Shown here: one piece after another, positions 1 through 7,621 of the stretch
How the letters are laid out: every line of letters begins with the position of its first letter
Position numbering within the stretch: position 1 is the stretch's first letter
DNA from: an uncultured Candidatus Saccharibacteria bacterium
GTDB lineage: Bacteria; Patescibacteriota; Saccharimonadia; Saccharimonadales; Saccharimonadaceae
DNA: 26,092 nucleotides
Assembly: GCA_948477625.1 (NCBI GenBank)
Contig: CAOLNK010000006.1
Location: 1-26,092, forward strand
Direction: 5' to 3'
Position numbers and translations under genes: made by a program
The notes under the pieces: model-generated
What the model was told of the DNA's origin: nothing
The model's input: only the letters and a program-made list of their open reading frames with translations
The model's database searches: none

Positions 1-212
1 ACCAGATTTCCCATCTGCCTGACTCCCTGCAGTCGGTAACATCCAACCCTTAGAGAAGTAGTATAAGTAATAATATAAGATTATGGTAATAATGGTATAT
101 TATTACCAGTTTTAAGCATAAGAGGAATAGAAACACGCAACGGCGTCACCCGTCTACATTCATTACGGTCTATTCTATTACAGTTAATGAACTTTGGCAA
201 GCAAAATGGCTC
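1..212. other. intergenic, left edge
   Basis: No gene can be supported here. The stretch is AT-rich and contains a 9-bp stem (GGTAATAAT at 85-93 with ATTATTACC at 99-107). A plus-strand frame runs from the window edge to a TAG at 51-53, which could be the tail of a gene outside the window, but 16 codons are too few to judge. Confidence 0.4.
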
Positions 213-250
213 AGCAAAAATCGAACTTGTACAGTATGTACAAGTTCGAT
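213..250 (-). terminator. rho-independent terminator of gyrB-gyrA
   Basis: A perfect 14-bp inverted repeat with a 3-nt loop (220-250; arm ATCGAACTTGTACA) is followed on the minus strand by TTTTTGC. It lies 26 bases past the gyrA stop, so it should end the gyrBA transcript. Confidence 0.85.
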
Positions 251-276
251 CATGTTCCACCCATGTTAATTTCGTT

Positions 277-2862
277 CTATTCGGCCTTATTCCCCGTTTC
301 TTCCTCATCTGGAAGCACTAGGCCAATCGAAGCCACAGTGTCACCATCATTCATCTTCATAATGCGTACACCTTGCGCTGCCCGGCCAAGCGTTGGAATA
401 TCTGCCACCGCTACACGAATCGCAATTCCCTTAGTCGACATCATAATCACCTCTTTGGCTGCTGGATCTAACGTATGTACTGCTACAATTGGGCCAGTCT
501 TCGCCATCACCCCCGCCACGCGAATGCCTACGCCACCGCGTTTATGCGCCGGGAATTGTTCTGCCAAAGTTGCCTTACCATAGCCATTCGCAGACATCAC
601 TAACAGCTTTTGTCCACGGTCATGAATCACATCCATACCTACAATTTCATCCTTTGGTCGCAATCTGATACCGCGCACACCTCTGGCCACCCGGCCCATA
701 CTGCGTACGTCTTGTTCGTTGAATCGCATCGCCTGACCTGCCGAAGTCGAAATCACCACATCATTCGCCCCTGTCGTTTCCTGAATCCATTTCAGCTCAT
801 CACCGGCGTCGAGCTTAATTGTTACCAAACCATTCGCACGGATATTGAGATACTCCTTCACTGCTGTCTTCTTGATAGTTCCCCTCTTGGTTGCCATAAA
901 GAGATAGCCATCCGGATTCTCACCCTGTTTAATAATCGCGGTTACCTTTTCATCAGGATGCATATTCAACAAATTTACCGCCGCCGTACCCTTCGCCGTC
1001 AAAGACGCCTGTGGTACTTCATAAGCCTTCAACCGGAATATCCGCCCTTGGTTAGTGAAAAAGAGCAAGAAATCATGTGAACTTGCCGTCACAATCTGCG
1101 CAATCACGTCTTCTTCCTTGGTGGTCATACCCTTACGACCTTTGCCGCCTCGGTTCTGTCGCTTAAAGTCACCTTGCAACACCCGTTTCATATAGTTCTC
1201 AGTCGTCAGCAAAATCACACTTTCTTCATCCGGAATCAGCTCCTCCTCCGAGAACTTACCCACTTCGTGATTGATAATCTTACTCTTGCGTGCATCACCA
1301 TATTTCGCCTTCATCTCAAGCAATTCGGTCTTCACCACCTTCAAAACTTCAGCTTCGCTTGCCAAGATTTCTTCCAAACGCTTAATCAAGTCATGCAGTT
1401 GTTTCAACTCTTCTTCAATCTTGTCGCGCTCAAGTCCTTGCAACCTGCGGAGTTGCATCGCCAAAATCGCCGCCGCCTGAATTTCCGAAAGCCCAAACCG
1501 CTCCATCAATCTCTTATCGGCATCGTCATAACTCTCGCGAATCGTCTTGATAACTTCGTCAATATTATCAAGCGCAATCTTCAAACCTTCGAGAATATGT
1601 GCGCGCTCCTTCGCCTTGCGCAAATCAAACTCCGTCCGTCGCCTTACTACTTTCTGACGATGCTTAATAAACTCCGCCAAAATCTCCTTCAGACCAAGAA
1701 TCCGTGGCTGCACTCCATCCACCAAAGCCAACATATTATAATGGAAGGTCGTCTGTAAACCGGTCGTGCGATATAATTGGTTCAAAATCTTCTTCGGGAA
1801 CGCGTCTTTCTTCAGCTCCACCACCACGCGAATCTTGCCACGCGCACTTTCATCACGCGCATCAGCAATGTGATCCAACTTCTTCGCTAATACCAAATCA
1901 CGCACCTTTTCGATGAAGCCTTCTTTACTCATCCCATAAGGCACCTCAGTAATCACAATACTATAGCGCCCATTCTTACGCTCTTCGATATTGGTTACCG
2001 CACGAATCGTCACCGAGCCTTTGCCCGTAGCATACGCCTGTTTCATTGGTGCGCCACCATAAACCTCAGCTCCAGTCGGAAAATCTGGACCCTTCACATG
2101 CTGCATCAGACCATCCAGACTAATCTCTGGATCATCAATCTGCGCTACCGTCGCATCAATCACTTCCGACATATTATGTGGCGGAATATTCGTGGCCATA
2201 CCCACGGCAATACCCATCTGACCATTCAGCAAAATATTCGGTACCGCCGCTGGCAACACCACCGGTTCTTGCTCCGATCCATCAAAGTTATCCCGAAAAT
2301 CTACCGTTTCCTTCTCAATATCGGTCAACAACTCCGCCCCCACCTTATCCATGCGCGCCTCAGTATACCTCGAAGCCGCCGGATCGTCACCATCCATCGA
2401 ACCAAAGTTACCCTGACCTTCTACCAAAGTGTAGCGCATTTTCCAAGGCTGCGCCAAATTCACCATAGCATCATAAATCGAAGAGTCACCGTGTGGATGA
2501 TATTTACCCATCACTTCACCCACAATACGGGCTGACTTCACTGTTGCGTGTGGTGCTTTCCAGCCATTCTTATTCATCGCATATAGAATACGACGATTCA
2601 CTGGCTTCAAACCATCACGCACATCCGGCAAAGCACGGTCAATAATAACAGACATGGAATACCTAAGGAAGTAACTTTCCATGGTGCTTTCCACGGCTTT
2701 TTGCTCAATTCCGTCGACCGCCACCCCTGTTTCTTCATTATTGTGCGACATTACGTTTTCTGCATCGAGTGCGGTGTCATTCACCTCCGCACCTTCTTTT
2801 GCACCTGTATTGCCCTGTGCGCCCTGGAGATTTTTTTGGTCTAATTCATCATCTTTTGCCAT
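277..2862 (-). CDS. gyrA: DNA gyrase subunit A
   Basis: GyrA is the breakage-reunion subunit of DNA gyrase (A2B2), which puts negative supercoils into DNA using ATP hydrolysed by GyrB. The protein is 861 residues. The N-terminal topoisomerase IIA core is clear (RALPDVRDGLKPVNRRIL, GDSSIYDAM), and the catalytic Tyr sits in AASRYTEARM near residue 164. The C-terminal beta-pinwheel domain carries a GyrA box, QNRGGKG, near residue 572, which separates it from ParC. The N-terminus has an extra acidic, low-complexity stretch of about 45 residues before the core. A GTG lies one codon upstream (2865), but the ATG at 2862 is better spaced (6 nt) from the ribosome-binding site GGAAAGGA. It is second in an operon with gyrB, whose stop is 14 bases upstream. 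Confidence 0.97.
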   Translation of the reverse strand: MAKDDELDQKNLQGAQGNTGAKEGAEVNDTALDAENVMSHNNEETGVAVDGIEQKAVESTMESYFLRYSMSVIIDRALPDVRDGLKPVNRRILYAMNKNGWKAPHATVKSARIVGEVMGKYHPHGDSSIYDAMVNLAQPWKMRYTLVEGQGNFGSMDGDDPAASRYTEARMDKVGAELLTDIEKETVDFRDNFDGSEQEPVVLPAAVPNILLNGQMGIAVGMATNIPPHNMSEVIDATVAQIDDPEISLDGLMQHVKGPDFPTGAEVYGGAPMKQAYATGKGSVTIRAVTNIEERKNGRYSIVITEVPYGMSKEGFIEKVRDLVLAKKLDHIADARDESARGKIRVVVELKKDAFPKKILNQLYRTTGLQTTFHYNMLALVDGVQPRILGLKEILAEFIKHRQKVVRRRTEFDLRKAKERAHILEGLKIALDNIDEVIKTIRESYDDADKRLMERFGLSEIQAAAILAMQLRRLQGLERDKIEEELKQLHDLIKRLEEILASEAEVLKVVKTELLEMKAKYGDARKSKIINHEVGKFSEEELIPDEESVILLTTENYMKRVLQGDFKRQNRGGKGRKGMTTKEEDVIAQIVTASSHDFLLFFTNQGRIFRLKAYEVPQASLTAKGTAAVNLLNMHPDEKVTAIIKQGENPDGYLFMATKRGTIKKTAVKEYLNIRANGLVTIKLDAGDELKWIQETTGANDVVISTSAGQAMRFNEQDVRSMGRVARGVRGIRLRPKDEIVGMDVIHDRGQKLLVMSANGYGKATLAEQFPAHKRGGVGIRVAGVMAKTGPIVAVHTLDPAAKEVIMMSTKGIAIRVAVADIPTLGRAAQGVRIMKMNDGDTVASIGLVLPDEEETGNKAE

Positions 2863-2876
2863 CACTCATCCTTTCC

Positions 2877-4874
2877 TTAAAAGTCCAGCTCATCCAGGTC
2901 AACCGTGGCTGCCCCAGCCTGAATAAAGTTTTTCCGGAGATCCACTTGGTCACCCATCAGCTTGGTAAACACTGCATCGCATTTCTCAGCGTCCTCAATA
3001 TGCACCTGCACCAAAATCCGATTCTCTGGATCCATCGTAGTTTCCCAAAGCTGCTTAGCATCCATTTCGCCAAGACCCTTAAAGCGGTTCTGCGCGGTAT
3101 AACCAGCTTGCTTAAACCTCTCCTGGTTTGGGTCAATTTTAGTCCCGGCCGCTTTGCGTTCCTCAATCTTTTCAGTCAATTTCTTCTCGAGTGCCATTTC
3201 ATCATAGACATAATCAATCTTGCGATTGCTACCAGTACCCTTAGTTAAACCAAACAGCGGTGGCTTAGCCAAATACACATGCCCCGCTTTAATCACCTCT
3301 GGCATATATCGGAAGAAGAACGTCATCAAAAGCGTTGCAATATGTAGACCATCAACATCAGCATCGGTCATAAAGATAATCTTATTATAGCGCAGGCCGT
3401 TCAAATCAAACTGGTCACCAATTCCTACCCCCAAACCTTTAATCAAGCTCACCAACTCTTGGTTGGCTAACATCTTATCTAGCCTTGCCCGCTCAGTATT
3501 CAAAACTTTACCACGCAAAGGCAAAATCGCCTGAATCTTTGGATTCCTGCCTTCCTTAGCACTACCGGCTGCCGAGTTACCCTCCACGATAAAGAGCTCA
3601 CACTCCGCCCGATCACGGCTTGAACAATCCGCCAATTTACTCGGTAAATTCAGCCCGTCAAATGCACCTTTACGAATCACATTGTCACGCGCTGCTCGTG
3701 CCGCCTTGCGTGCTCGTGCCGCCAGCGTAGCCTTACCTACAATTTTCTTCGCTACGGCTGGATTTTCCTCCAAATAATAAGAAAAATATTCGCTCATTAC
3801 CTTATCAACGTAGCTCCGTACTTCTGGATTGCCCAGCTTGTTCTTGGTTTGACCCTCAAACTGTGGATCTGGCAATTTCACCAAAATCACCGCCGTCAAA
3901 CCTTCCTTGATATCATCACCAGTCAAGTTTGGCTCTTTTTCTTTAAGCAGTCCATTCTTGCGTGCATAATCATTCACTACGCGAGTCATCGCCGTACGAA
4001 AACCCACTACATGCATACCACCATCTGGTGTCAACACGTTGTTGGCAAACGGCTTAATCGTTTCAGCATAAGTATCATTATATTGCAACGCTACTTCTAC
4101 TTCAGAATCTTCAACCTGCTTCTCCACGTAGAAGATGTCATCCGCCAGCACTTCTTTGCCCTCGTTCAGTTTCCTTACATAACTCCGGATACCGCCTTCA
4201 AAGTAGAAACTCTCCCGCGCACCTGTACGTTCATCCTTGACCGTAATCAATATCCCTTTAGTTAGATATGCCTGATGTCTTGCGTAATTCGACACCCAAT
4301 TGTAATCAAAAGTCGTCGTTTCCTTAAAAATCGCTGGGTCTGGATAAAAGATAATCGTAGTTCCCTTGCCATCGGTCTCACCAATTACTTCCAAACCTTT
4401 GCCCTGTGTCTTGCCAAGTTCAAATTCGATATGGTGCACCTTGCCATCTTTGCGCACCTCAGCAATCATCTTGGTGCTCAGCGCATTCACCACGGAGCTA
4501 CCCACACCATGCAGACCCGAACTTACCTTATAGCCACCGCCACCAAACTTACCACCAGCGTTCAGCACAGTCAGCACCGTTTCGAGTGTCGACTTCTTGG
4601 TCTTAGGATGCAAATCTACTGGAATACCACGACCGTTATCATCTACTCGGATACCACCATCTGCCTGGATTGTAATATCCACGCGTGTAGCAAAACCCGC
4701 AATCGCCTCGTCAATCGAGTTATCAGCAATCTCTTTCAATAAATGATGCAAGCCATCAAAACCCGTCGACCCAATATACATGCCCGGACGAATCCGCACA
4801 TGCTCCAAGCCATCTAGAACCTGAATTTGTGAACTGTCATATTCGTGCCCATCACTTGTTTGTTTTGCTGACAT
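2877..4874 (-). CDS. gyrB: DNA gyrase subunit B
   Basis: GyrB is the ATPase subunit of gyrase. The 665-residue protein shows the GHKL ATP-binding domain (EIADNSIDEA near residue 50, VDDNGRGIPV, GLHGVGSSVVNAL), the transducer domain, and a TOPRIM domain beginning at EGNSAAGSAKEGR near residue 430 with the metal-binding MTDADVDGLHI near residue 503. RFKGLGEM is present near the C-terminus. The length fits the ~640-residue form without the proteobacterial insert. The start ATG has a GAGGTAAT ribosome-binding site; the leader can pair GGGG with CCCC around that site, a possible modulation of initiation. It is the first gene of the gyrBA operon. Confidence 0.97.
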   Translation of the reverse strand: MSAKQTSDGHEYDSSQIQVLDGLEHVRIRPGMYIGSTGFDGLHHLLKEIADNSIDEAIAGFATRVDITIQADGGIRVDDNGRGIPVDLHPKTKKSTLETVLTVLNAGGKFGGGGYKVSSGLHGVGSSVVNALSTKMIAEVRKDGKVHHIEFELGKTQGKGLEVIGETDGKGTTIIFYPDPAIFKETTTFDYNWVSNYARHQAYLTKGILITVKDERTGARESFYFEGGIRSYVRKLNEGKEVLADDIFYVEKQVEDSEVEVALQYNDTYAETIKPFANNVLTPDGGMHVVGFRTAMTRVVNDYARKNGLLKEKEPNLTGDDIKEGLTAVILVKLPDPQFEGQTKNKLGNPEVRSYVDKVMSEYFSYYLEENPAVAKKIVGKATLAARARKAARAARDNVIRKGAFDGLNLPSKLADCSSRDRAECELFIVEGNSAAGSAKEGRNPKIQAILPLRGKVLNTERARLDKMLANQELVSLIKGLGVGIGDQFDLNGLRYNKIIFMTDADVDGLHIATLLMTFFFRYMPEVIKAGHVYLAKPPLFGLTKGTGSNRKIDYVYDEMALEKKLTEKIEERKAAGTKIDPNQERFKQAGYTAQNRFKGLGEMDAKQLWETTMDPENRILVQVHIEDAEKCDAVFTKLMGDQVDLRKNFIQAGAATVDLDELDF

Positions 4875-4903
4875 GGGGATTACCTCAACTTACTTACCCC
4901 TAT

Positions 4904-4932
4904 ATTTTAGCGCAGATACCCCGCAAAGTCAA
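4904..4932 (-). promoter_or_regulatory. promoter of gyrB-gyrA
   Basis: On the minus strand, TTGACT (4932-4927), a 17-bp spacer and TAAAAT (4909-4904) match the sigma-70 consensus closely. The -35 box starts only 17 bases past the stop of the RelB-like gene. Confidence 0.75.
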
Positions 4933-4948
4933 CCTTTAGGGCTAGCCA

Positions 4949-5299
4949 CTACATTTCGTTCCAAAGTTCTTCTAGGGCAATATACCCCGCGCTATCCATA
5001 TCATCTACCGACTTCCCAGCACCAGTTGCACCCGTATCCAATTTCTTTGCACTCGGCTGGAACGGCATGCCCTTCTCACGCACCACCTGCGTCAAAAACA
5101 TATTAATAGCCGCACTTGTGCTAATACCCATATCTTCAAACACAGCTTCGGCCTTTTTCTTCAGCACCTGCCGCGTCCGAAAACTTACCGTCGTCATCTT
5201 CGCCAAAGCAGGTGATTTTTCTAACTCTTTAATTACAGGGGCGACTTCTTTATCGGCAGCTGGCTTCGCCCCTGTTTTAGCTCGTGATTTCATTGCCAT
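4949..5299 (-). CDS. RelB/DinJ-family ribbon-helix-helix protein (orphan antitoxin-like)
   Basis: The 116-residue protein carries a RelB/DinJ-type segment at about residues 36-80: TTVSFRTRQVLKKKAEAVF, then DMGISTSAAINMFLTQVV and GMPF. In this family the N-terminal ribbon-helix-helix binds operator DNA and the C-terminal part binds a RelE/YafQ toxin. An unusual 35-residue Lys/Ala/Pro-rich extension precedes the RHH. No toxin gene is adjacent: downstream is the gyrB promoter, upstream is a non-coding repeat region. It may therefore be a stand-alone regulator, or an antitoxin for an unlinked toxin. The ATG at 5299 has a GGGAGGA ribosome-binding site 9 nt upstream. A perfect palindrome TACAATTGTA (5321-5330) just upstream is a plausible autoregulatory site; E. 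coli RelB is known to recognise TTGTAA-type half-sites. Confidence 0.8.
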   Translation of the reverse strand: MAMKSRAKTGAKPAADKEVAPVIKELEKSPALAKMTTVSFRTRQVLKKKAEAVFEDMGISTSAAINMFLTQVVREKGMPFQPSAKKLDTGATGAGKSVDDMDSAGYIALEELWNEM

Positions 5300-5318
5300 T
5301 ACGATTTTCCTCCCATTT

Positions 5319-5500
5319 ACTACAATTGTAATACATTATCCATACAAATACAATACAAATTATTAGCATTGTATATACATTGTCCATACAATGTATATAC
5401 ATAATCATTTTCTACCAAGTATTTTCTACAACATTTATATATACAATGTATATACATTCTACATACAGCATATATACAAAAACCATACATAATACATACA
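5319..5500. repeat. array of ATTGTA/TACAAT motifs upstream of the RHH gene
   Basis: This AT-rich stretch holds several related copies of a motif of the form ATTGTATATACATT + RTCCATACAA. The clearest copies are at 5332-5349, 5368-5391 and, in degenerate form, 5386-5401 and 5440-5480. One copy is almost identical to a sequence in front of the site-2 protease gene (20978-21003). The half-site ATTGTA/TACAAT recurs in both orientations, as expected for an operator array of a dimeric regulator. The role is inferred. Confidence 0.6.
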
Positions 5501-5645
5501 ACGTATTACATCAAAAACTGCAAAAATGCTTAAGTTTTTATCAAACAAAAACCCATGACATTTTGTCGCTCGCGTTCTATTTTTCTCCAAACTCTGTTTA
5601 TTTGTCTCTATCATAGCACATGCTTTTTGATGTTACAATAAGTTT
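5501..5645. other. intergenic with leaderless-type promoter
   Basis: This AT-rich stretch has no gene. At its end TACAAT (5634-5639) lies 6 nt before the ATG at 5646, the spacing of a leaderless transcript. Confidence 0.45.
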
Positions 5646-5801
5646 ATGGATAAAATCCATGGGCCCCGCAAGCAGCCTGAGTTCACTCCTCCGCCGCCTA
5701 CCGGTTCCCTTCTAAAAGATCGTGAAGTTTCCCTCCTCACGCCAGTGAAGACGCATGTGAGGCTTGCATCATTGTGGTCACGACTACAATCCCAAAAGTA
5801 A
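5646..5801 (+). pseudogene. short ORF, N-terminal relic of a surface protein gene?
   Basis: A 51-codon ORF starts MDKIHGPRKQPEFTPPPP and ends with a basic, Trp-containing segment (ASLWSRLQSQK). The start fits the leaderless pattern seen elsewhere in the window (TACAAT, 6 nt, ATG). Basic and proline-rich cytoplasmic N-termini that lead into a membrane segment are common in Saccharibacterial surface proteins, but here the frame closes before any membrane segment. A FISUMP-like C-terminal piece begins 57 bases later in the same orientation, so this may be the front end of a gene whose middle has been lost. The alternative is a genuine small protein. Confidence 0.45.
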
Positions 5802-5857
5802 ACTTCTAAACCTAGCCCGACCGAGCCTTGACGTTGTAAGTTATCTTACCACTGGTC

Positions 5858-6078
5858 AACTTCGTGCGCAGTGGGTACATCCATTTGACGGTATCTGCTG
5901 GTACTTTCAGGTACGCTGGCCAGTGGGGCTACGATTGGTCATCACGCGCCTCATCTACGCGCACTGATGGCGCCGCTATCCCTAGCGCTTACAACCTCAA
6001 CTTTGGGCCCTCTGACGTCAACCCGTCAAACGGCCCGTACGAGCGCTGGAACGGTCGCCCCCTCCGCTGTTTTGTGCC
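5858..6078 (+). pseudogene. FISUMP-like C-terminal cassette 1
   Basis: The frame from 5858 reads NFVRSGY, then GTFRYAGQWGY, DWSSRAS, SAYNLNF, VNPSNGP and GRPLRC, the pattern of the C-terminal part of a FISUMP (C-type-lectin-like) domain. There is no start codon with a ribosome-binding site, and an in-frame TAA lies only eight codons before the conserved FVRSG. The 5' core ACTTCGTGCGCAGTGG and the 3' core CCTCCGCTG are shared with three other copies in the window. Unlike them it lacks the 3' tail encoding LSTVLDM and reads on toward the NUDIX gene as FVPAGG, so its 3' end is damaged or recombined. Confidence 0.7.
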
Positions 6079-6102
6079 CGCGGGTGGTGCCGATCTTTTT
6101 TA

Positions 6103-6591
6103 TTACCTCAGAATGGCCTCACGAGCATACCGTAATAGCTCATCCGCAATATCAATACTACAAGCGTGTCGCATAGTGGCTAAATCATCCAAATCCACCC
6201 AACACGCCCGCTTGGCATATTCTTTCTCATCCATATCAAAACCGTCTGTCGAAATCTCCCCACCTACGACTTTCACCAAATAGAACACCAGAAACGACTG
6301 GTAATCCAGATTACGCTTATGATGATGAAAGAAACTCGTATAGGTACCTAACAACTTCTCTGGTTCTACATCATAACCAGTTTCCTCCTTAAATTCCCTC
6401 TTCAAAGTATCCACTGTATCCTCGCCTAATTCAAACGTACCTCCCGGCCAGTCATACCCATCAAATTGCGGTGAAATTAATGCTTTACCATCCTGTACTG
6501 CAATACCATACACATGCACAGACGGAACTAACTTCTCCGCCTCTACCTCATAAGTTTTGCCAAATACATCTTTTGTGGTTACCATCTCCAT
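6103..6591 (-). CDS. NUDIX hydrolase
   Basis: NUDIX enzymes hydrolyse nucleoside diphosphates linked to another moiety. The NUDIX box is complete, in the form Gx5Ex7REUxEExGU: GTFELGED, then REFKEETGY. The substrate cannot be told. With the ATG at 6591 the protein has 162 residues. An upstream in-frame GTG at 6609 is possible, but TACAAT (6603-6598) lies 6 nt before the ATG, so a leaderless start at 6591 is preferred. The gene sits between two FISUMP cassettes; the end of cassette 2 lies about 20 bases upstream in the same orientation, so its promoter abuts cassette DNA. Confidence 0.85.
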   Translation of the reverse strand: MEMVTTKDVFGKTYEVEAEKLVPSVHVYGIAVQDGKALISPQFDGYDWPGGTFELGEDTVDTLKREFKEETGYDVEPEKLLGTYTSFFHHHKRNLDYQSFLVFYLVKVVGGEISTDGFDMDEKEYAKRACWVDLDDLATMRHACSIDIADELLRYAREAILR

Positions 6592-6610
6592 GATAACATT
6601 GTAACCCACA

Positions 6611-6828
6611 CCCCTCTACATGTCTAATACAGTACTAAGGCAGCGGAGGGGACGACCGACGTAGCGACGACCTTCACCCGACGGGTAGACCGTAGTATTA
6701 AAGCTGAAGGCGTACGCGTAGGTAGTCGTCGAGTAGGTATACGACGACCACCACGGGCCTTCGGCGCCAGCGTACCACAAAGTACCAGCAGTATGCGTCG
6801 GATCGACAAGCCCGCTGCGCACGAAGTA
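6611..6828 (-). pseudogene. FISUMP-like C-terminal cassette 2
   Basis: The minus-strand frame reads YFVRSGL, AGTLWYAG, PWWSSYT, YAYAFSF, VYPSGEG, GRPLRCLSTVLDM and stops at 6616. The segment starts at the shared core ACTTCGTGCGCAGCGGG, and matching to the other copies ends about 5 bases after the stop. No start codon with a ribosome-binding site precedes it; the frame is open only about 8 codons further upstream. A small palindrome (AAGCAC/GTGCTT, 6829-6842) lies directly at its 5' end. It is best read as a silent copy rather than a gene. Confidence 0.75.
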
Positions 6829-6875
6829 AGCACTTGTGCTTGGTAATTTTTCTCAAAATATGCTAGGGTGGTACC

Positions 6876-7046
6876 ATGTCAAATTATCGCTTGATTATAC
6901 CAATCAGCCTAAAGCCACAATCAGATAAATATGAAAAAGCTGTGGCTCAACTTTGCGCAGAGAAGTTCCAGAGTGGAATTTTATTCATCAAACGAGGAAC
7001 TTCCACAACACCCGATATACAAGTAGCTCGCACAAAACAGCTTTGA
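6876..7046 (+). CDS. 56-residue hypothetical protein
   Basis: The ORF begins MSNYRLIIPISLKP and ends QVARTKQL. I do not recognise it. An AGGGTGG stretch lies just before the ATG, and TATGCT stands 11 nt upstream. It has no membrane segment. It lies between cassettes 2 and 3 and is followed by two tandem hairpins. It may be a real small gene or the remains of a longer one. Confidence 0.4.
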   Translation: MSNYRLIIPISLKPQSDKYEKAVAQLCAEKFQSGILFIKRGTSTTPDIQVARTKQL

Positions 7047-7086
7047 GAGATTAAGAACATACGAGGAAATAGCGACCACACTATTG

Positions 7087-7140
7087 AAGACAGCCAATCA
7101 AAGCTGTCTTATTAATCACAAAATCAAAGCGAGTGATTAA
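7087..7140. terminator. two tandem hairpins after the 56-residue ORF
   Basis: AAGACAGC (7087-7094) pairs with GCTGTCTT (7103-7110), and TTAATCAC (7112-7119) pairs with GTGATTAA (7133-7140). Both stems are 8 bp and perfect. No long T run follows, so terminator function is only likely for the first, which is followed by ATTAAT. Confidence 0.5.
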
Positions 7141-7218
7141 CATAAAATAAAAAATACTTTACAATTAAGCCATTGAAGGCGAATGCGTCCAGTATTGGGC
7201 AATAGGTCGTCTTCTTTT

Positions 7219-7454
7219 TACTTCGTGCGCAGCGGGTACCTCGGTCCTAACGGTGGTAAGTCTTGGTACGCTGGCATCAACGGCAACTGGTGGTCGTCGC
7301 GTGGCTCTAGTACGCGTTATGACGGCGTCGTTACGCCTAGCGCTTATCACCTAAACTTTAGTGATACTGGTGTGAACCCATCATATGGCCCGGATAACCG
7401 CTACTACGGTTTCCCCCTCCGCTGCCTTAGTACTGTATTAGATATGTAGAGTGG
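7219..7454 (+). pseudogene. FISUMP-like C-terminal cassette 3
   Basis: The frame reads YFVRSGYL, SWYAGINGNWWSSRGSSTR, SAYHLNF, VNPSYGP, GFPLRCLSTVLDM and stops at 7449. The 5' core ACTTCGTGCGCAGCGGG and the 3' tail (CCTTAGTACTGTATTAGA onward) match the other copies, with one T for C change near the stop. An in-frame ATG exists at 7183, giving an 88-residue frame, but it has no ribosome-binding site and the residues before YFVRSG are unrelated to those before the other copies. Its middle is closest to cassette 1 (both have WWSS/DWSS-R-SSTR and V-NPS-GP). Confidence 0.75.
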
Positions 7455-7513
7455 AGATGGGTTAAGCCGCATGAATAGGTTCATGACATGGCGGAGCCAA
7501 TAGCAACTTATTA

Positions 7514-7541
7514 TTGACTTTTGTGCAACATATGATATCAT
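7514..7541 (+). promoter_or_regulatory. promoter of the lipoprotein gene
   Basis: TTGACT (7514-7519), a 16-bp spacer and TATCAT (7536-7541). The start codon is 80 bases downstream, leaving a leader in which GGGG (7565-7568) could pair with CCCC before the ribosome-binding site. Confidence 0.6.
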
Positions 7542-7621
7542 ACAAAAAGATACTTACTGATTGGGGGCTCTTAGCAAGAAAATCGCACATTAACCCCTAG
7601 ATATGAAAAGGAGAAAAGGCT

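Noticed and set aside
5380..5616. 78-codon plus-strand frame in the repeat region
   Set aside because: Composition is that of the AT-rich repeats (ACAATGTATATACAT); no ribosome-binding site and no protein-like pattern.
5858..7454. Diversity-generating retroelement (VR/TR) explanation for the FISUMP cassettes
   Set aside because: FISUMP/C-type-lectin domains are common DGR targets, but differences between cassettes 1 and 3 include many changes not confined to adenine positions (for example CGC/CGT, and whole-codon changes not ending in a fixed base), and no reverse transcriptase is in the window. A DGR elsewhere in the genome is not excluded.
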